Below, one piece after another: positions 63,632-64,000 of a stretch of DNA of 64,000 nucleotides. A model generated the notes under the pieces. That model was given only the letters and a program-made list of their open reading frames with translations, had not been told where the DNA came from and made no database searches. The translations under genes and the position numbers were made by a program. The DNA is from Leptasterias polaris (lineage: Eukaryota; Echinodermata; Asteroidea; Forcipulatida; Asteriidae). The stretch is taken from the NCBI GenBank assembly GCA_037783415.1, contig JAZGTN010000073.1, positions 3,224,001 to 3,288,000 on the forward strand. The letters run 5' to 3'. The first letter of the stretch is position 1, and every line of letters starts with the position of its first letter.

Positions 63632-64000
63632 TTTTTGGACGGCCATTGGATGAAAGTATAATGTTTCTTAATATGATCGGCTGGTTCCCTTTATGATCAC
63701 ATATGAAATAATCGTGTACGATTTTTTTCACAACAATGCTTACATGTTTAGAATGATAGAACATAAGAATCAAGTGTTTGACGGGCATCGATCTGCATCC
63801 CGGCAAATTTTCATGGTAGTCGCTTTGGAATCAAAACCCAATATTTTTGAATGATTATCCACTTGATTACAAGCCTAAAGATGTTATTCAAAATAATAAA
63901 TAAAGCTGTCTTCCTGTGTATACGAATGCAACAATTAAAAAGTCGTTATTTATCGACAAAATTGGACCTGAGTATTTCCCTTCTTTTCTCAGTCTTATTT
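63632..64000. repeat. Direct repeat, second copy (truncated by window end)
   Basis: Matches 60269-60655. Shared landmarks include ATCGTGTACGATTTTTTTCA and TTGGAATCAAAACCCAATAT. Confidence 0.85.

Overview
The window is metazoan nuclear DNA: spliced genes with GT-AG introns, animal gene families (SRCR receptor, C2H2 zinc fingers, centrin-like EF-hand protein, PUS3, cation-dependent mannose-6-phosphate receptor), tRNA-derived SINEs, a CR1/L2-like LINE 3' end and many short inverted-repeat DNA transposons. The SRCR receptor and the dense non-autonomous transposons suggest a marine invertebrate deuterostome, most likely an echinoderm and perhaps a sea star. That placement is inference.

Layout. 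0.1-2.2 kb: last four exons of a single-pass SRCR receptor (+). 2.3-6.6 kb: transposon debris. 6.6-29.4 kb: three tandem copies (+) of a gene made of a short non-coding first exon, a 1.5-3.5 kb intron and one coding exon for a large C2H2 zinc-finger protein with a Ser-Pro tract and a conserved tail; copies A and B abut, and B and C are separated by about 4 kb. 31.7-44.6 kb: a five-exon centrin-like gene (-). Its last intron holds a TA-flanked DNA transposon that is split by a recent LTR retrotransposon (33752-39922). 46.4-55.8 kb: complete 13-exon PUS3 (-). 57.5-59.0 kb: the first two coding exons of M6PR (+), head-to-head with PUS3; the rest lies outside the window. 62.2-62.8 kb holds possible minus-strand exons of unknown identity.

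The most interesting object is the LTR retrotransposon. Its 172-bp LTRs are identical. It has a 4-bp target duplication, a primer-binding site matching the 3' end of tRNA-Ser(GCU) and a polypurine tract. Gag is intact, with an unexpected ComEA-like helix-hairpin-helix at its N-terminus and a CCHC knuckle at its C-terminus. Gag joins the protease frame at a textbook -1 slippery site (T TTA AAC) followed at 8 nt by a predicted H-type pseudoknot. Reverse transcriptase, RNase H and the integrase core are missing, leaving only the integrase C-terminus. Between that remnant and the 3' LTR sits an intact 482-codon ORF for a TatD-family metal-dependent nuclease with all six expected metal ligands and a C2H2-like N-terminal motif. 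A consensus 5' splice site in the LTR and a 3' splice site just before this ORF suggest an env-like spliced message. This looks like a recently mobile, non-autonomous element that traded its polymerase for a nuclease.

The other major theme is non-autonomous DNA transposons with clean target duplications: hAT-like (8 bp), Mutator-like hairpins (9 bp), piggyBac-like (TTAA), TA elements, and an AATT element whose empty site is preserved in a paralogous zinc-finger unit.
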